Assembly (NCBI GenBank): GCA_963691655.1
Contig: OY829326.1
Span: forward strand, 101,617,340 to 101,681,339
Length of the DNA stretch: 64,000 nt
Direction of reading: 5' to 3'
Origin: Toxonevra muliebris
Taxonomy: Eukaryota > Arthropoda > Insecta > Diptera > Pallopteridae
This document shows positions 60,603 to 64,000 of this stretch, piece by piece. A model generated the notes under the pieces. It was not told the DNA's origin. It did no database searches and worked only from the letters and a program-made list of their open reading frames with translations. The first letter of the stretch is position 1, and the number at the start of each line of letters is the position of its first letter. The position numbers were made by a program, and so were the translations under genes.

Positions 60603-61509
60603 CTTTTTCTGCCGAAATATAATAATATACCGGTTTGCCAACCATAAACGTAATTTTCTCGAAACTTTAACACGATGACGTTTTATTGAACGCTTTTCGG
60701 TTTCACCTTCAACACCAGCACCCACACCAACACTACCATCTTTATTCTTTTTTTTCTTACTACGACGACGCATTTTCTTATATGTAATACTCATTTCTTC
60801 TACGGTATCTTCTTCAACGGAATTCCGTTCGGTTGAAGTCTCTTTAGAATTTTTCTTTGATATTTGACTTTGATTTGAAGATTTCCTTACTAACTCATTT
60901 AGTTTTTCTTGACCACCTGCCAGTCTCTCTAAAAGACTTGCGATTGGTTGTTTGGATTTTTCACGTTTTTCACGTTTTCGCTTATTTGCTTTCAGCTTTT
61001 TCGCTTTCATAATAACGCGAAATTTACGTTGAAATAATGGTTGGAAATAAATACGATCGAGTTCGCGCATAATTTTACGCATGCGTTTATATTGAAACTG
61101 AAGAATAAAATTAAAATGTATGCAATAAATTAAAAAAAAATAAGCTAGAGAAAATAATACCACTGGAAAGTATTTTTGCGCTTACCTTACGTAGTTCTGG
61201 TGAAGATGGTGGTGCTTTAAGTGGCTGACAACATGGTCCCTCAAGATCAGAAAAACTTATCGAACCTTTACCTTCATTTTCGGAACTAGAACTGTTTAGA
61301 CCTTCATCGCTTTTTTTTTTGTTTGTTTGTTTTGGTTAAAGATATATAGTATATGCGTTCATTTATAATTAGAGATTTAGTTATATGAAGTAGTTAGTTA
61401 GTTTGAAGTTTTTGTACCTTGAGTAATCGGTGAGTGGTATATTTAAAGGTTCTTCAGCACTTGATCCTTCTTTCAGCAGTCTTTCAATGATCTTTAGTCT
61501 TAAACGTTC
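60603..61509 (-). CDS. Unrecognised nuclear-type protein, 5' exons in window
   Basis: Three exons join in phase: 61509-61418 (phase 0 to 2), 61309-61186 (phase 2 to 0) and 61097-60603 (phase 0 to 0). The product runs from ERLRLKIIERLLKEG through a Ser/Asp/Glu-rich linker to APPSSPELRK. It then enters a strongly basic helical segment (FQYKRMRKIMRELDRIYFQP) rich in Lys/Arg with KANKRKREKREKSKQ, followed by LLERLAGGQEKLNELVRKSS, an acidic Ser/Thr/Glu stretch, MRRRSKKKKNK and WLANRYIIIFRQKK. It continues in phase with 40812. The acceptor before 61309 lacks a normal pyrimidine tract but is the only one that keeps frame. Further 5' exons must exist upstream. Family not recognised; nuclear location inferred from basic clusters. 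Confidence 0.8.
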
Positions 61510-61796
61510 CTGTTGGTTTTAGTAGAAATATATATATACAATTATAAATTTAGTTTTAACTTTAACAGCAAGAGTTTATTAAATGAGCGTGTGTGTGTGT
61601 GTGTGAAAGTGGCTAGAAAACAAATTGCGTTTGATTTGTTAAGCTTATTAGTTAGTAAAATTATGTGAAAAAAGCGAAAAATAATGTTAGCAAATTTGAA
61701 TATTAAGTTATTACTTTTAAACAAATTTTATTTAACCTTGTTTAATTCATAAATACATCAAATCGTATATTTCTAACAAGTTTGCTGATCTGTTAA

Positions 61797-62366
61797 CCTT
61801 TTCGGTACTGTATGGTAGCCAGAGGAGATAGCGCGAAACCGAATCCGGATTAATATATTCTGATCCCCATTCTTTTTTTACAAATTTTTATCAAAACAAA
61901 TATTTTGCGCCTATGTAGACCTTAACTCTCATGGGTCACCCGTGACCCTGTGGCCCACAATGGTATTTTTTAATGAATTTTTTCTGTACATTTTTATTAG
62001 ATGTTTTTTTTTTAAAGATAAATAAAGTAATTTAGTATTAATTTTTCCCTTAACCCTTTCTTGACCGCAAGTAAACTAAAAACAATAAAGCAAAACAGAG
62101 TCCAGATTCACTTTCTGTGACCACAATATATTAAAAATTTGGCGTATTTGGACAAAATTTTGTAAAAATTGTGAGCGATTGAAATTAGGAAAAAAAAATT
62201 AGTTTTTTTTAGTTTATGTCTCTCTGGTGCCATTAATTAGGTAACAATTCTAAACTTTATTTTTTAATAATAATTAAAGCGCAATCAATTATCTTTCAAT
62301 CGCTTTCATTTAGATAAAATGAAAAACCGTATTTTGGGTCAAAGGCGACCATTGACACCGAAAGTA
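61797..62366. mobile_element. TTAA-flanked element with CTTTCGGT ends
   Basis: TTAA at 61793-61796 and 62367-62370 brackets 570 bp. The ends are CCTTTTCGGTACTGTATGGT and, inverted, TACTTTCGGTGTCAATGGTC, which align with a few differences through GCC. Inside, GGGTCACCCGTGACCC at 61933-61948 is a near-perfect palindrome. No coding frame. Probable piggyBac-like MITE, old. Confidence 0.5.
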
Positions 62367-62999
62367 TTAACAAACAGGTCGTTAGTCTAAGATTTTTTTA
62401 TTTGCACAAACTCGTAAACAAATTGGTTCATAGATTATAAAAATCTATAAAAAAATCGTTTCGAAGACTTATAACAAATTAACCCATTATCTCTCAGAAT
62501 ACAACTTTTTAAAAAAGTCATAAATAAATTAAATTCAACTTTTGGCTGTGATCTGTAAACTGTTTTCTTAGATAGGGAATGTGTCCATATGGACACGCTG
62601 ATAGAATTCGGGTTATTTATGGTTTTTGTACAACTTTTTAGTCAACATTAACATTTTTAACAAAGTTTTTGTTATTTTCTTATTATTTATACTAATCCAT
62701 ATACAATTATGTGGTATCACAATGGCTCGTTCAGGCCTAAATGTGCCTCTTGACAGCCATTCTAACCTAATCTAACTAAAGTTACAAATCGAGTCCAAGA
62801 TTCATTACAGATTCGTTATAATAGTTTTTTACTGAAACCCTAGATTTTTAATCAAATTTTTGTTAAATAAATTATAACTATTGTTAAAAAATCGAATCAA
62901 AACATACGGAGAGACTAACAATAGTTCGCTTGGTTGGCTATAAGGAAAAGGCCAATTTCATTAACTTAAAACTTCATTAATTTCTATACATTTTAGAAT

Positions 63000-63470
63000 T
63001 CGGTAGATCCACTTCGAAAATTAGTCCTCAAAATCAACTTTTTTAGGTCTTCAACTTCGACATTAACTGCAAATAAATATCTCCACATTATTGTCGTAGA
63101 ACTTTCCTCTAAATTTGTTTGTTTTGTTTTTCGAAATAACCAGAAATCACAGGATGCTAGGTCCGGGAAATATGGTGCTGGACGAATTTCTTCAATCCCT
63201 AAGAGAGCAATGAAATTGTTCGTTTTTTAGTAGTGTGAGCTGGGGAGTTGCCGTGATGCAAAAATTAGCAGCGCTGTTTGTCTTTTTTCTGGTGTCCCAA
63301 CAAGTTTTCGAAAACTTGTATTAAGTACATTTCAGTATGCTATTTAGCAGTTACCGTCTATCCAGTTTTCAGAATAAGTTTTCAGGAATAACAACTACAA
63401 GTTTTTCTTTGGTGAAATAGATTGACATCATTACTTTTGCCGCTGACTTCTGCTGCTTGGCTTAAATGGC
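63000..63470 (-). pseudogene. Mariner transposase remnant
   Basis: On the - strand, in shifting frames, the translation gives VMMSIYFTKEKLVV, then LHHGNSPAHTT (second catalytic Asp region, Asp replaced by Gly), then IFPDLASCDFWLFRK (the PDLAPCDFFLF motif with the third Asp kept). Stops and frameshifts are frequent. It is a second mariner lineage copy, distinct from 58260-59323. Confidence 0.78.
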
Positions 63471-63507
63471 TTAAATGGCAATACTATGCGAAATCATCTG
63501 ACATTTT

Positions 63508-63605
63508 TTTTTAAGTGAAACTTCTTTAGCGAGGGTAAACGGAAATCGCGTTGTTGTTCCACTCTTACAAAACTAATAAGAAACGAAGTTATGCTGTTAT
63601 TAGTG
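63508..63605. repeat. Dispersed repeat matching 6642-6745
   Basis: AAGTGAAACTTCTTTAGCGA through AACGAAGTTATGCTGTTATT matches 6642-6745 with a short internal deletion. Only the first 15-20 bases are shared with 50693 and 52939. Confidence 0.72.
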
Positions 63606-64000
63606 CTTAGCGAACGAGGTCATATCGAGATCTGCATTATGGCTCAATAATAAGCATCGCTACAAAAACAGAATCGACCGTTATATTCTGTTTTTATATG
63701 CAGGATTGGAAATCCCTTTCTTCTGCCAAATTCATACCGAAACAGCTGATTTATTTTGCCCTCATATTTTTTTTGCTTAATTTATTTGACATAAGAACTA
63801 GAAGAATAAATCTGGAAGAAGAAGAGAGCTATGCTGGTGACATAACCTTATTATTGAGCCATGGGCTAAATGCAATCATGCGGAGAGTCGACTTCTCGCA
63901 GTTTTATCTCATATGCTTTAGTGAGAGAGCTTGATTGCATATAGCTGCTTTCCTTTCATGTGTTATATATGTGTACTACGTTGTGTTTGTGCTGATAAGT

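Noticed and set aside
1..64000. CRISPR arrays, operons, bacterial promoters or riboswitches
   Set aside because: The DNA is clearly eukaryotic (spliced Trf2, intron-bearing nuclear tRNAs); the tandem repeats have no spacer structure.

Overview
This window looks like nuclear DNA from a higher (schizophoran) fly. It is very A+T-rich, its genes have short introns flanked by GT/AG sites, its tRNA-Tyr genes carry introns, and it holds many insect-type transposons. The species cannot be fixed from the sequence. Two protein-coding genes are supported. The first is Trf2 (TBP-related factor 2) on the + strand at about 20.2-22.9 kb, reconstructed here as four in-phase coding exons giving 579 residues. 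The second is an unrecognised, basic, serine-rich, probably nuclear protein on the - strand. It has seven in-phase exons: three at 60.6-61.5 kb and four at 37.4-40.8 kb, giving at least 780 residues, and its 5' end lies beyond what I could trace. The two genes converge, with roughly 14 kb of extremely A/T-rich sequence (long 3' UTR and/or intergenic) between their stop codons.

Layout. 1-20 kb: non-coding, probably upstream or 5'-intronic to Trf2. It holds several non-autonomous DNA transposons, a 284-bp tandem repeat, a LINE remnant, and an LTR-like block with a nine-unit 58-bp minisatellite. 20.2-25.3 kb: Trf2 with a long A-rich 5' leader and a candidate intron in its 3' UTR. 25.3-35 kb: A/T-rich, no genes, a MITE and a degenerate repeat field. 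35-36.6 kb: an RTE-like LINE endonuclease fragment and a possible transcription start. 37.4-61.5 kb: the - strand gene. Its 19.8-kb intron (40,813-60,602) contains five tRNA-Tyr(GUA) genes (four -, one +), nested hAT-type elements, LINE fragments, a structurally intact DD37D (maT-type) transposon with an open transposase frame, and a dead mariner. 61.5-64 kb: non-coding, with a TTAA-flanked element and another mariner remnant.

What stands out: (1) the DD37D transposon is complete (near-perfect terminal repeats, TA duplication, open 336-codon frame), so it is recent and possibly active, and a decayed relative sits at 10 kb; (2) several MITE families occur as two or more copies in the window, so their ends and target duplications can be read directly; (3) the tRNA-Tyr copies have near-identical exons but different introns; (4) short inverted-repeat elements carry tRNA-like A/B boxes. 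Exon joins rest on phase and splice consensus only; no transcript evidence was available.
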